The notes under the pieces: model-generated
Told to the model about the DNA's origin: nothing
The model's input: the letters and a program-made list of their open reading frames with translations, nothing else
Database searches by the model: none
Position numbers and translations under genes: made by a program
NCBI RefSeq assembly: GCF_018137965.1
Contig: NZ_CP073100.1
Location: 434,001-498,000 of the forward strand
Source: Luteolibacter ambystomatis
GTDB lineage: Bacteria > Verrucomicrobiota > Verrucomicrobiia > Verrucomicrobiales > Akkermansiaceae
Direction: 5' to 3'
DNA: 64,000 bases
In this document: piece by piece, positions 19,601-34,205 of the stretch
Layout of the letters: each line of letters begins with the position of its first letter
How positions within the stretch are numbered: position 1 is the first letter of the stretch

Positions 19601-20172
19601 GCCTCGGCGAGCAGGCCTTGGAGCTGGCTGGCCTTTTCCACGACACGCATGCCGCGGCCGCCGCCGCCGAAGGCCGCCTTGATGATCAGCGGGAAGCCGA
19701 TCTCATGCGCCACCTTGAAGGCCTCGTCCGCGTCGGTGATCGGTTCCTCGGTTCCGGGGAGGGTGGGGACGTTGAACTTCGCGGCCAGCGTGCGGGCGGC
19801 GGTCTTGTCGCCCATGTTTTCCAACAGCTCCGGGGATGGCCCGATGAAGATGATGCCCTCGCGCGCGCAGGCCCGGGCGAAAGCGGCATTTTCCGAGAGG
19901 AAGCCGTAGCCCGGGTGGATCATGGTCACGCCCTTCGACTTCGCCAGCGCCACAATGCCCTCGACATCCAGATAGGCGCCCACCGGCCCTTTCTCGCGGT
20001 TCAGCGCGTAGGCCTCGTCCGCCTTGAAGCGGTGGATCGAGAAGCGGTCTTCCTCGGCGTAGATCGACACGGTCCGCAGACCGAGTTCGTTGGCGGCACG
20101 GAAGATGCGGATGGCGATTTCTCCGCGATTGGCGGCCATCAGCTTCGCAGGACGATTGGCGTTTTCAGGCAT
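16699..20172 (-). CDS. pyc: pyruvate carboxylase
   Basis: This single-chain, biotin-dependent enzyme carboxylates pyruvate to oxaloacetate with ATP and bicarbonate in the cytoplasm. The 1157 aa contain, in order, the biotin carboxylase domain (residues about 8-460; ATP-grasp FGGGGRGMR, EMNPRIQVEHTVTE), the carboxyltransferase barrel (about 535-800; TLRDAHQSLIATRMRS at its start), the PC tetramerisation region (about 870-1060) and a C-terminal biotinyl domain. The biotin-accepting lysine is K1123 in LEAMKML. Length and domain order match bacterial and mitochondrial pyruvate carboxylase rather than split acyl-CoA carboxylases. It stands alone with its own terminator. The assignment is secure. 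Confidence 0.97.
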   Translation of the reverse strand: MPENANRPAKLMAANRGEIAIRIFRAANELGLRTVSIYAEEDRFSIHRFKADEAYALNREKGPVGAYLDVEGIVALAKSKGVTMIHPGYGFLSENAAFARACAREGIIFIGPSPELLENMGDKTAARTLAAKFNVPTLPGTEEPITDADEAFKVAHEIGFPLIIKAAFGGGGRGMRVVEKASQLQGLLAEAQNEALNAFGNAAVFLERYISRAKHIEVQILGDQHDNVVHLHERDCSVQRRYQKVVEIAPSIGLDPVLRKELCDAAVTLAKGIGYNNAGTVEFLYDMDRKDWFFIEMNPRIQVEHTVTECVTGIDLVRSQILVAQGHPLFGNEIAIPPQDEIPCNGYAIQCRVTTEDPEKSFAPDYGRILNYRSAAGFGIRLDAASGDAGSVITPYYDSMLVKVTAMGRSFETACQRMDRALREFRIRGVKTNIPFLENVIRDDTFRTGQAHTKLIDTNQNLLRFKARRDRATKTLSYLSDITLNGNPVAKGWKPAAILPPARLPDSMVIEHHAEVPKGTRDLLLELGPEKFSKWILDQKRLLLTDTTLRDAHQSLIATRMRSFDMLRVAEAIAHRTPQLFSLENWGGATFDTAMRFLKECPWDRLRRLREKVPNICFQMLFRGSNAVGYSNYPDNVVAGFVKHAADSGMDIFRIFDSLNFLPNMEVAMTAVREHGKSLCEAAICYTGDILNEKRDKFNLAYYIAKAKEVEKMGAHILAIKDMAGLCKPQAAYNLVHALKQEIGIPIHFHTHDTSGLNAASVIAAAKAGADIVDLAIASMSGSTSQPNLNSVCAALAGSERDPGLDPEALNEFSDYWEEVLSFYKPFDSAPRAGTAEVYEHEMPGGQYTNLREQAVGMGLGHRWREIARTYADVNLLFGDIVKVTPSSKVVGDMAMFLITRGIKAADVPNLKPGSIDWPESVIDMLSGGLGQPDGGWPAEVQKVVLGNRKATTKRPGELAEPVDLEGTRAELSTKLARPADDDDLYSHLMYPQVFAEFQSFRNKYDNLSGLPTPAFFYGLHIGEEIEIEIDPGKTLIIKLISIGEADGEGRRALFFELNGMPRESIVADKSLQSVSKAARAKGDPSDPAQACAPMPGMVTEVAVSPGQEVKEGDKLVVLEAMKMLTTVSASADGTVKDILVKKGDQVDSDDLLVTLA

Positions 20173-20301
20173 TACGCCGTGTTTCTACGAAGGGCGGCGC
20201 GGGGGAGGGAAGGGGAAAACCCGCGTCCCTGCCAAACGACAGCCACGATAGGACGTGATTCGCCCTTTCCGCCGGTGGGGTTCCCTGTTAGCCGTGTTCC
20301 C

Positions 20302-20682
20302 ATGGGTTACATGAGTGTCCTGTCGTTTGTTCCCGGGCTCTTCGCATTGGTCGCCCAATGGATCGGTGTTCTGGCGATGCGGGGTACGAAAGCGAAAGGC
20401 TGGTGGGTGATGTTGGCGGGAGTATGCGTGTCCACATCGGGACCTCTGCTGGGGATCATTGCGACATTGTTTGGAGAATTCTTCGGGGCTTCCGGCAGCT
20501 TGGGGCCGGGAGTGTTTTTCATGCTTCTCGGGCTGGGCTCGATCGGTGGCGGACTCTTGTTTGGAATCGGTTTTGCCGTGCATGCCCTGGGGATGCGGGC
20601 GGCTGCGGAGCGTCAGGCACAGCTCGAATCGCTCACTGCCGCGATGGCGGAGGAACTGCGGGTAATGCGTGCCGGCAACTGA
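20302..20682 (+). CDS. small hypothetical membrane protein, 126 aa
   Basis: The ATG at 20302 (MGYMSVLSFVPG) opens a 126-aa frame with three hydrophobic helices at about 4-25, 32-55 and 62-88, the last two rich in Gly. A charged C-terminal tail (MRAAAERQAQLESLTAAMAE) may form a short coiled coil. It is divergent from pyc (130 nt between starts). I recognise no named family. Membrane topology and codon pattern make it a likely real gene. The same reading frame continues upstream antisense to pyc, but that part is a shadow. Confidence 0.65.
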   Translation: MGYMSVLSFVPGLFALVAQWIGVLAMRGTKAKGWWVMLAGVCVSTSGPLLGIIATLFGEFFGASGSLGPGVFFMLLGLGSIGGGLLFGIGFAVHALGMRAAAERQAQLESLTAAMAEELRVMRAGN

Positions 20683-20907
20683 TCACCCTCCATGGGGGCT
20701 CGTAGGAAGGATGCGAGGTGGTCGGCGTGATCGAGCGACTCCGGCCACGGCAAGGGGTCTTCCGTCTGCGTGGCCGCGACATCACGAAGCCGGATTTCAT
20801 GAGTTACGCTTTTTCGGCCATGACGTGTTAGATTTGCGCAATGGCTAACAACTCTTGCCGTTGGGCTATTGTGGCAATCCGTGACTCCAACTACGACGGC
20901 AAATTGT

Positions 20908-23733
20908 ATGAAAAACCCAATATCATGCATAATCGTCGTCATGTCGCGGACATTGCCTGCCGCATTCCTCCTGGCGTCCTCCGCCCTGGCGGTGCCTCCG
21001 GCAACCCTGCAGCAGCAGGTGACCTACAACGGGCAGACCGTCACCATGCAGCTCACCAAGCTGAACCTCCGCGGATCGAACTTCGAACTCAAGGTTCAGA
21101 ATTCGTCGGGTGGCTATACTACGGTGACTCCCGTAGCGGAGCGCTCCTACATGGGGACCGTGGACGAATACCCGGGCGCCGTGTCCTGCGGCATCCTGAA
21201 AGACAACGGCGACTTCCTGGGCACGGTGTACTTTGATCGCGGCGCGACCTGGTTCACTCTGAACGGCAGTGTCACGGGCACCCGCGGGCTGGAATATGCA
21301 GTCGATGCCTTCCACGGGTTCACACTTCCAACCGCGGACCTGCCGGCTGCCGGCCAGGGGGGAAACCAGACCTACCGTTTCGATGTGGGGATCGATGCCT
21401 CTTATGACTACTACACACAGCAGGGCAGCGTCGCCAGTTGCGTGGAGATGATCGAGTATTCGGTCAACAACGTGCGCGCGATCTACATCCGGGATGCCCT
21501 GCTCCGTCCGGCATTGGGGCGGGTGATCATCCGCGGGGATGCCACCAAGGATCCCTACTCCCAGTCGATGGAGTTGTCCGGAGTCAAATCCGAATGGGAA
21601 CAGAACCAGACCAGCGCCCTGCGCGATGTGGTTTGCGGGATCGATCCGGCCTTCAATGGCGGCCTTGCCTGGGTCGGTGCGATCGGGGGCACGACCGCTC
21701 ATTACTCGGCCAACAATGCGGGAGGCGACGGCAGCTTTGATGTCACCTGGCGCCACGAACTCGGTCACAACTGGAGTTGCCCGCACTTCGTCGGTGGATC
21801 ACCGGAAGGCAAGGGCATCATGGGCGGAAACGGGCCCGGGCGCTTCAGCGGCTGCGAGGTGCGGAAGATCCTCGACTACCGGGCCAATCGTATTTCGGCC
21901 GGCGGCATTCTGGACAACGAAGGCACCTTTACCGCTGTCGACTTTCCTCCCTACGCGGCGATGGACACGGCCCGTTGTGTCGTCAACCAGTCGGTGACCT
22001 TCAACGTGAAGGTCAATGACTTTGATGCGAATGGCGACACGTTTTCGCTCTCCACGTTTGACAGCACCTCGGCGAAGGGCGGCACCGTGACGCAGTCGGG
22101 GCAGAATCTCGTTTACACGGCTCCCGGCAGCTCACTCGGCACGGACTATTTCCTCTATACGATTGTGGATTCCAGCGGCCAGACTGCCACGGGCGTCGTC
22201 GTCATTGACGTTCGGGCTAACGATCCGCTGGTCATGTATCTGCCGCTGGATGAAACCACCGGCACGGTCGCGACCGACCTTTCCGCCAATGCCAACAACG
22301 GCACCCAGGCGGGGAATCCGACCTGGACCACCGGGAAATTCGGCAATGCCCTGACCCTCGATGGCAACGACTACCTGATGATCAACGGCGTGGCGGGTGA
22401 GATCACCAGCAACAACATCACCCTGAGTGCCTGGGTCAAGACGACCGATAGCGAGGCCGACTGGTTCTCATGCAACACCTCGTCAGGCGGGAATGTCTTC
22501 ATGTTCTCGATCCATGGCGGCAAGGCCAGCGTCTATGACGGCAGCTATGAGGCCTCATCCACCACCACGGTGAACAACAACGCCTGGCACCTGTTGACCT
22601 ACGTGCGGAACGGAAGCACGGGCTCCATCTATGTGGACGGAAATCTGGAAGCCACCCATACCGCGAACTTCACCCTGTCCTCCACCGACCTGTGGTCGAT
22701 CGGCCAGGAGTGGGATAACACCACCGCCAGTGACTTCCTGATCGGAAGCGTGGATGACGTGCGGCTCTACAACAAGGCCCTGACGGCGACCGAAGTGGAT
22801 TATCTGGTCCAAGGCGGCAATGCCGAAGTGCCGCTTCCCTTCGATACCCAGACCGGGGTCAAGGCGGGCCTGTTCAACTGGGAGCCCGCGGCCAATATGA
22901 CCAGCCAGAACTTCTATCTCGGTACCAGCCTGACGGCTGTGACCAACGCGGGAACCTCCTCGGCGGAATACCGCGGTTCCGTGACTGGTTCCGAATGGAG
23001 CGGCAATCTGCAACCGAACACCACCTACTACTGGCGGGTGGACAGCCTGGCTTCCGGCATCACCCGGAAGGGCTCCATCTGGACGTTTTCCACCGGTGCC
23101 GCGCAATCGCCGTCCGGCCTATGGAACTTCCCGACCTCCAACCCCGTCTCCGCCACTCTCGGATCCAATCTGGTCCTGACAGGAAGCCAAACAACGGTGG
23201 CTGGTTCCGTATCGGGTGATCAGGCTGTCCAGATCGGCAATGGCAGCCACTACACGGTGACCAATCCGATCGGCGCGAATGGCGGCGGCTCGCACACGAA
23301 CGAGTACACCCTGCTGTATGACTTCAAGCCAACCCTCTCCGCCGGTTACGCCAGCATGATTGACCACAAGGACGCGAACAGTGACGGAGAATTGTTCACC
23401 CGTTCCGATGGTTCCATTGGCAGCCAGCAACTCGGATATGCTCCGGCGGGCACGCTGACCACCTCATGGACACGCTTGGTCCTGAGGGTGAAGAACGATT
23501 GGTTTGCCGAGCTTTGGATCAACGGAGTGCATGTTTATGACTTCGACACACAGGAGGCGGATTCCCGTTATTCGCTGCTCAGCTCCTTCGATCTCTTCCA
23601 GGACGGCCCTTCGGGAGGTGAAGAGGAAACGATCCAGTTGTCCACCTTCGCGCTGTGGGGCCGCGCCCTCGATGATGTCGAAATCGCCGCCATGGGATCG
23701 CCGGGTGCCCCGGTCATCCTGCTAGGCAATTAA
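20908..23733 (+). CDS. secreted metzincin-like metalloprotease with LamG modules
   Basis: The 941-aa protein has a signal peptide; starts at 20908 (MKNPISC) and 20941 (MSRTLPAAF) are both plausible. The catalytic domain (about 150-340) carries the metzincin zinc motif HELGHNWSCPH (H283, E284, H287, H293) and a candidate Met-turn in GKGIMGG, as in M12/reprolysin-type peptidases. Next come a cadherin/Ig-like module (about 345-435), a concanavalin-like LamG domain (about 440-640, MYLPLDETTGTVATDLS), a fibronectin-III-like module (about 645-740) and a second LamG-like domain to the C-terminus. No PEP-CTERM or other sorting tail is visible. The LamG modules probably target glycan or matrix proteins. 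Protease function is inferred from the motif. Confidence 0.85.
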   Translation: MKNPISCIIVVMSRTLPAAFLLASSALAVPPATLQQQVTYNGQTVTMQLTKLNLRGSNFELKVQNSSGGYTTVTPVAERSYMGTVDEYPGAVSCGILKDNGDFLGTVYFDRGATWFTLNGSVTGTRGLEYAVDAFHGFTLPTADLPAAGQGGNQTYRFDVGIDASYDYYTQQGSVASCVEMIEYSVNNVRAIYIRDALLRPALGRVIIRGDATKDPYSQSMELSGVKSEWEQNQTSALRDVVCGIDPAFNGGLAWVGAIGGTTAHYSANNAGGDGSFDVTWRHELGHNWSCPHFVGGSPEGKGIMGGNGPGRFSGCEVRKILDYRANRISAGGILDNEGTFTAVDFPPYAAMDTARCVVNQSVTFNVKVNDFDANGDTFSLSTFDSTSAKGGTVTQSGQNLVYTAPGSSLGTDYFLYTIVDSSGQTATGVVVIDVRANDPLVMYLPLDETTGTVATDLSANANNGTQAGNPTWTTGKFGNALTLDGNDYLMINGVAGEITSNNITLSAWVKTTDSEADWFSCNTSSGGNVFMFSIHGGKASVYDGSYEASSTTTVNNNAWHLLTYVRNGSTGSIYVDGNLEATHTANFTLSSTDLWSIGQEWDNTTASDFLIGSVDDVRLYNKALTATEVDYLVQGGNAEVPLPFDTQTGVKAGLFNWEPAANMTSQNFYLGTSLTAVTNAGTSSAEYRGSVTGSEWSGNLQPNTTYYWRVDSLASGITRKGSIWTFSTGAAQSPSGLWNFPTSNPVSATLGSNLVLTGSQTTVAGSVSGDQAVQIGNGSHYTVTNPIGANGGGSHTNEYTLLYDFKPTLSAGYASMIDHKDANSDGELFTRSDGSIGSQQLGYAPAGTLTTSWTRLVLRVKNDWFAELWINGVHVYDFDTQEADSRYSLLSSFDLFQDGPSGGEEETIQLSTFALWGRALDDVEIAAMGSPGAPVILLGN

Positions 23734-23754
23734 GCCGTTTCCCTGGATTTATCT

Positions 23755-23788
23755 CAGCACGGTGATCAGGTCCTTGATTGCCGTGCTG
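23755..23788. terminator. bidirectional terminator between convergent genes
   Basis: CAGCACGG (23755-23762) pairs with CCGTGCTG (23781-23788), with an inner ATCA/TGAT stem. It lies in the 58-nt gap between the protease stop and the thioesterase stop, where a shared terminator is expected. Confidence 0.45.
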
Positions 23789-23791
23789 CTC

Positions 23792-24235
23792 TCACCGGAT
23801 GGCAACATAGACACCCTCGAACCCGACATGCGGGCGGTCCGTCGGACCCATCAGAACTTTCAGGGGAAGCGAGGCCTTGCCGGCCTTGGCGAACCACGTT
23901 TTGAAGCGGGCGATCGCACTCGCCCCGGGATGCAGGCAGATGGCGCGCAGCTCACCCTCCACCGGATGTTTGTAGGAAATGCGGCTGCTGCGGATGACGA
24001 TGTGGCTGTCGCGGTCATTGAGCTCCAACCACAGCAGGGCATAGCCGGCCAGTGTGGCGACCGCGGCGAGGCTGCCGCCGAAGGCGGTGCCGAGGTGGTT
24101 GTGATTCGCTTCCAGAGGAGCAGTCAGGATCAGACCGGAGGAATCGTAGGATTCGATCCGCACGCCCATCGCCGCGGCCAGGGGAATGCGGTCGTGGAGA
24201 AAGCGCTCGGTTTCCAACAGCAGGGCCTCGTTCAT
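23792..24235 (-). CDS. hotdog-fold thioesterase (YiiD C-terminal domain family)
   Basis: The 147-aa product matches the YiiD_C putative thioesterase family. An N-terminal helix (LLLETERFLHDRIPLA) is followed by the hotdog block NHLGTAFGGSLAAVATLAGY, in which the helix after HLGTAFGG forms the acyl-CoA pocket, and then beta strands (SHIVIRSSRISY). In E. coli YiiD this domain is fused to an acetyltransferase; here it stands alone. The ATG 24233-24235 gives a normal family N-terminus. It is divergent from the MBL-fold gene, with 91 nt between starts. The substrate is unknown. Confidence 0.8.
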   Translation of the reverse strand: MNEALLLETERFLHDRIPLAAAMGVRIESYDSSGLILTAPLEANHNHLGTAFGGSLAAVATLAGYALLWLELNDRDSHIVIRSSRISYKHPVEGELRAICLHPGASAIARFKTWFAKAGKASLPLKVLMGPTDRPHVGFEGVYVAIR

Positions 24236-24326
24236 GTCATCAGGAGAATCCGCGGCGTGCCCGGCGTCCAGCTTGCGAATCCGGTGGCGGCGCGCGCGAG
24301 CCGTGCTATGGGAGAGCCAGCAATGC

Positions 24327-25268
24327 ATGAGCCGCCGTTTTTCCAATCCCTGGCAGCACGATGACCACAGTTTCGTGGACATTCTGAAGTGGCAGCTCGG
24401 CCGGATCCAGGAGGCACCGTGGCCGGGTCATGCCAGCGATGATCCAGCACCGCTCCAGGTGCTGTCGCGTGAATCCATCGCCACACCGCCTGCCAGCGGC
24501 TGGCGGGTGATCTGGCTGGGTCATGCGTCCTTTCTGGTGCAAGGTGCGGGATTGAGCCTGCTGATCGATCCGATCTTCTCGGACTACTGCGCGCCTTTTC
24601 CGAAGGCGTCTCTGAAACGTCTGGTGGCCACGCCCTGCTCCTTGTCCGATCTGCCGCGCATCGATGCGGTGTTGTTGAGTCACGGCCACTACGACCATCT
24701 CGATCTGCCGACGTTGCGCCGCTTGGGGAAGGATACCCGCTTGATCGTTGCAGAGGGGCATGCCGGTTGGTTGGGGAGACGGGGTTTTCATCAGGTCACC
24801 GCGGTGCCGTGGTGGGAGACGGTGGATATTGCACCGGGTGTCCGTGTCACCTCCACACCGTCCCAGCACTTCACCGCGCGCACACCGTGGGATCGCAATC
24901 GCGGGCATTGGTGCGGCTGGTTGATCGAGGGTGCGGATTGCAAACTGTGGCATGCGGGCGATACCGCATGGTGCCCGGCATTCCGGGAGATTGGCGAGAA
25001 GCTTGGTCCCATCGACCTGGGGATGATCCCGATCGGGGCCTACAATCCCCGTATCATCATGAAATCCGTCCACGTCACACCGGAGGAAGCGGTGCGGATT
25101 TTCGGGGAAACGCGGTGCCGACGCGCGGTGGCGATGCACTGGGGGACATTCCGTCTGACGGACGAGCCCATGTCCGAGCCGCCGGTCCGGCTGGGGGCTG
25201 CATGTGATGCCGCCGGAATCGGGTCCTTTGAGACCGTGGCGGTGGGGGAAATAGTGACGGTCGGGTGA
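24327..25268 (+). CDS. MBL-fold metallohydrolase (NAPE-PLD/UlaG-like)
   Basis: The 313-aa cytoplasmic protein has the metallo-beta-lactamase fold. VIWLGHASFLVQ starts the core, LLSHGHYDHLD supplies H119, H121, D123 and H124, and further ligands lie at SQHF and in LWHAGDTAW; MHWGTFRLTDEP closes the site. The order and spacing match the family containing N-acyl-phosphatidylethanolamine phospholipase D and bacterial RomA-like proteins, so a phosphodiesterase on lipids or nucleotides is possible. The ATG at 24327 has GGGAGAG about 10 nt upstream. The reaction is not established. Confidence 0.85.
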   Translation: MSRRFSNPWQHDDHSFVDILKWQLGRIQEAPWPGHASDDPAPLQVLSRESIATPPASGWRVIWLGHASFLVQGAGLSLLIDPIFSDYCAPFPKASLKRLVATPCSLSDLPRIDAVLLSHGHYDHLDLPTLRRLGKDTRLIVAEGHAGWLGRRGFHQVTAVPWWETVDIAPGVRVTSTPSQHFTARTPWDRNRGHWCGWLIEGADCKLWHAGDTAWCPAFREIGEKLGPIDLGMIPIGAYNPRIIMKSVHVTPEEAVRIFGETRCRRAVAMHWGTFRLTDEPMSEPPVRLGAACDAAGIGSFETVAVGEIVTVG

Positions 25269-25295
25269 CAAAAAACCACCCGGCTTGGTGGCTGA

Positions 25296-29684
<4,389 letters not shown>

Positions 29685-29702
29685 ACCGCCGGAAACAAAA
29701 AT

Positions 29703-29727
29703 GGAGGCGGGATCACTTCCCGCCTCC
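29703..29727. terminator. terminator between beta-galactosidase and DUF4259 genes
   Basis: GGAGGCGGGA (29703-29712) pairs with TCCCGCCTCC (29718-29727) with a 5-nt loop, 19 nt past the beta-galactosidase stop. GGTTGTT follows on plus. It lies between convergent genes and may serve both. Confidence 0.65.
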
Positions 29728-29774
29728 GGTTGTTAAAGTTCAGGCACCGCTTCCGATGCCGGTGTGAGTTGGAT

Positions 29775-30170
29775 TTATTGAAGGCGCTTCTGCAGCCCGG
29801 CGATAGCTTTCAACCATTCGTCGAGGGTGCCTGCTTCTTCCCAGAGTTCCTTGAGTTCGGAATCACCCGAGACTTTTTTCACTGCTTTGGTTGCGAGCGC
29901 TTTGAGGTCCGCGGAAGGTTCCGTGTCGATTTTTTCCACGTAGGCGGTGACACCGTCGGGAAGTTCTTCATCGGGTTCTCCGTTCAACGCCGCCACGACA
30001 CCGGCCGCTGCGATCACGATCGAACCATCCGGTGCCTCCAGGTAATCCTTGGACTCGATGCAGCCCGAGAAGATGTCCTTCAGAAGAGTCGTATCGTCCG
30101 CGTCGTCCAGATCCCAGATCCAGTCCATCGCGTCGTCATTTTCAAAACAGCCGGTGCCCCATGCGCCCAT
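29775..30170 (-). CDS. DUF4259 domain protein
   Basis: The 131-aa acidic protein begins MGAWGTGCFENDDAMDW, the recognisable N-terminus of DUF4259, followed by helices rich in Asp/Glu and a C-terminal helix (WLKAIAGLQKRLQ). There is no signal peptide, so it is cytoplasmic. The family occurs widely as small stand-alone proteins and no function is established. It has its own spacer on both sides (about 90 nt each). Confidence 0.85.
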   Translation of the reverse strand: MGAWGTGCFENDDAMDWIWDLDDADDTTLLKDIFSGCIESKDYLEAPDGSIVIAAAGVVAALNGEPDEELPDGVTAYVEKIDTEPSADLKALATKAVKKVSGDSELKELWEEAGTLDEWLKAIAGLQKRLQ

Positions 30171-30257
30171 GCGCGATTTCTAAAACCATGGGGCAGCGCG
30201 GTGTCTAGTCCTTAGAGAAAGAAAATTGAAATTCCCGGAAACAGACGGCGGTTCTCG

Positions 30258-31004
30258 TTATTTCGCGAGGCGTTCTTCGTTGGCCTTTTTCCATTCCTCG
30301 CCCAGCTCCTGGAGGCTGGTCCTGGTGCGTTCCTTCCAGAAGTTCTCGGTGTATTTTCCTTCGCGGCAGACTTCGTTCAACTTGGCGAGCAGGTCCTTGT
30401 CCTTCGTGCGGATGACCCAGTCGATGAAGTTCGCGGAAATGCGGTAGCTGGCATCGTATTTCGCCGAGCCCAGGTTGCCGCGGGTGATTTCCGCGCCTTT
30501 GGTCTGCGGCTCATAGAGGAACCAGCGAATGTAGTCCGGGATACCTTCGGTGATCCAGCCCGGGGTGGGGTTCTTGCCGCGGCCGTAGCCTTGGACGATG
30601 TGGACCATCTCGTGGACGACGCAGCCGCGCGCTTCGCCCTTGAGGTTATTGCGGAACCAAGGGGCGTTGAGGGATATTTCCGTGCCCGCCGCCCAGGCGG
30701 GTGTCCCCTTCATATCATCCCGGAAGCGGAAGGAGACGGTCGTGGCGGCGTTGTAGCCGTTGCTGGGAAGCATCGTGTTGAGCTTCGGATACCATTCCTT
30801 GACGACTGCGGCGAACTCGGTGTTCTGCCACTCCTTGAGATCCGGTGCGGTACCGCTGTCAAAGATGTAGGTGTATTTCCCTTCGTGGATGATGGTCTTG
30901 GATTCCGGCTTAGCCGCCGGAGCGGGTGGGTCCGGCTCGGCGTGGAGCGTGGAGGTCGCCAGGACGGACAGCACGGAGGCGAGGGTGATGGATTTGGGTA
31001 ACAT
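30258..31004 (-). CDS. basic secretory protein family peptidase (BSP, zinc HExxH)
   Basis: The 248-aa secreted protein carries a signal peptide (MLPKSITLASVLSVLATSTLHA) from the ATG at 31004; an upstream in-frame ATG at 31016 gives a less typical N-terminus. The BSP domain includes the zinc motif HEMVH (H131, E132, H135) and downstream GWITEGIPDYIRW, which supplies the family's acidic residues. The fold is a predicted metallopeptidase, known from plant pathogenesis-related proteins and many environmental bacteria. It is followed on the same strand by no partner, and preceded 17 nt upstream by a small membrane protein gene, so the two may be co-transcribed. The substrate is unknown. Confidence 0.88.
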   Translation of the reverse strand: MLPKSITLASVLSVLATSTLHAEPDPPAPAAKPESKTIIHEGKYTYIFDSGTAPDLKEWQNTEFAAVVKEWYPKLNTMLPSNGYNAATTVSFRFRDDMKGTPAWAAGTEISLNAPWFRNNLKGEARGCVVHEMVHIVQGYGRGKNPTPGWITEGIPDYIRWFLYEPQTKGAEITRGNLGSAKYDASYRISANFIDWVIRTKDKDLLAKLNEVCREGKYTENFWKERTRTSLQELGEEWKKANEERLAK

Positions 31005-31020
31005 GATGAAATGCAATGAT

Positions 31021-31317
31021 CTAGGGTTGGGGTCTGAGGTGGGAAGCCACCCAGAGCAGGAACGAAACCAGCAGCGGGATGCCTGAAACGATCAGGAACC
31101 AGACCAGCGTCGCAATCGGCCAGTAGATCCAGTCGTCCAGTCCCCGGACCAGTGGAATCCGGAGGTGTGCGTGGTGGTGGAATGCCATCCACATCACCAC
31201 TCCCGCGGCTGCCAGCCCGGGCAGGGAGCTGAGCGCACAGGCCTTCCACAGCGGGAACCGAGGCCGTTTGGGCGGCACGGGGAGGGGAGCCAGCGTTGAA
31301 TCGGTCTGATCGCTCAT
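31021..31317 (-). CDS. small membrane protein, 98 aa
   Basis: This 98-aa protein has a proline-rich cytoplasmic start (LAPLPVPPKRPRFP) and two hydrophobic helices at about 24-46 and 67-92, separated by a His-rich turn (FHHHAHLRIPL). No family is recognised. It ends 17 nt before the BSP peptidase start, which suggests a two-gene transcript. It could be a membrane anchor or accessory factor, but nothing in the sequence says so. Confidence 0.6.
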   Translation of the reverse strand: MSDQTDSTLAPLPVPPKRPRFPLWKACALSSLPGLAAAGVVMWMAFHHHAHLRIPLVRGLDDWIYWPIATLVWFLIVSGIPLLVSFLLWVASHLRPQP

Positions 31318-31472
31318 CGGCCTTTTACGGGCAAGACCTCCTCCTACGTCGGCCAGGGGCGGCTCATTTCATGGGGGGAGGACTTGATTTTCAAAGGACA
31401 AGCGGTCTCTTCCGGAGCGGACCGGCACAGGCTTTGACAAACGCCTGCCCCTCTGGCATCCCCTCCGCCGCC

Positions 31473-34154
<2,682 letters not shown>

Positions 34155-34168
34155 TCGCTTGTCACACG

Positions 34169-34191
34169 CCGTCAGACTGTCAGTCTGGCGG
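34169..34191 (+). terminator. hairpin after valS
   Basis: A 9-bp stem: CCGTCAGAC (34169-34177) with GTCTGGCGG (34183-34191, one T-G pair), loop TGTCA, 14 nt past the valS stop. There is no T-run, so it may be a weak terminator or pause site before the next gene. Confidence 0.4.
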
Positions 34192-34205
34192 TGCGCTGTT
34201 GCTAC

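Noticed and set aside
17917-20193. Very long open frame on plus opposite pyruvate carboxylase
   Set aside because: It lies wholly antisense to a secure enzyme and its composition (His/Val/Arg/Glu rich, no domains) is that of a complement-strand shadow in high-GC DNA. Only the last part of the frame, from 20302, is a real gene.
31296-31472. 59-codon N-terminal extension of valyl-tRNA synthetase
   Set aside because: The residues overlap the divergent small membrane gene's start and are unlike any ValRS N-terminus; MSELPKAYEP at 31473 fits.
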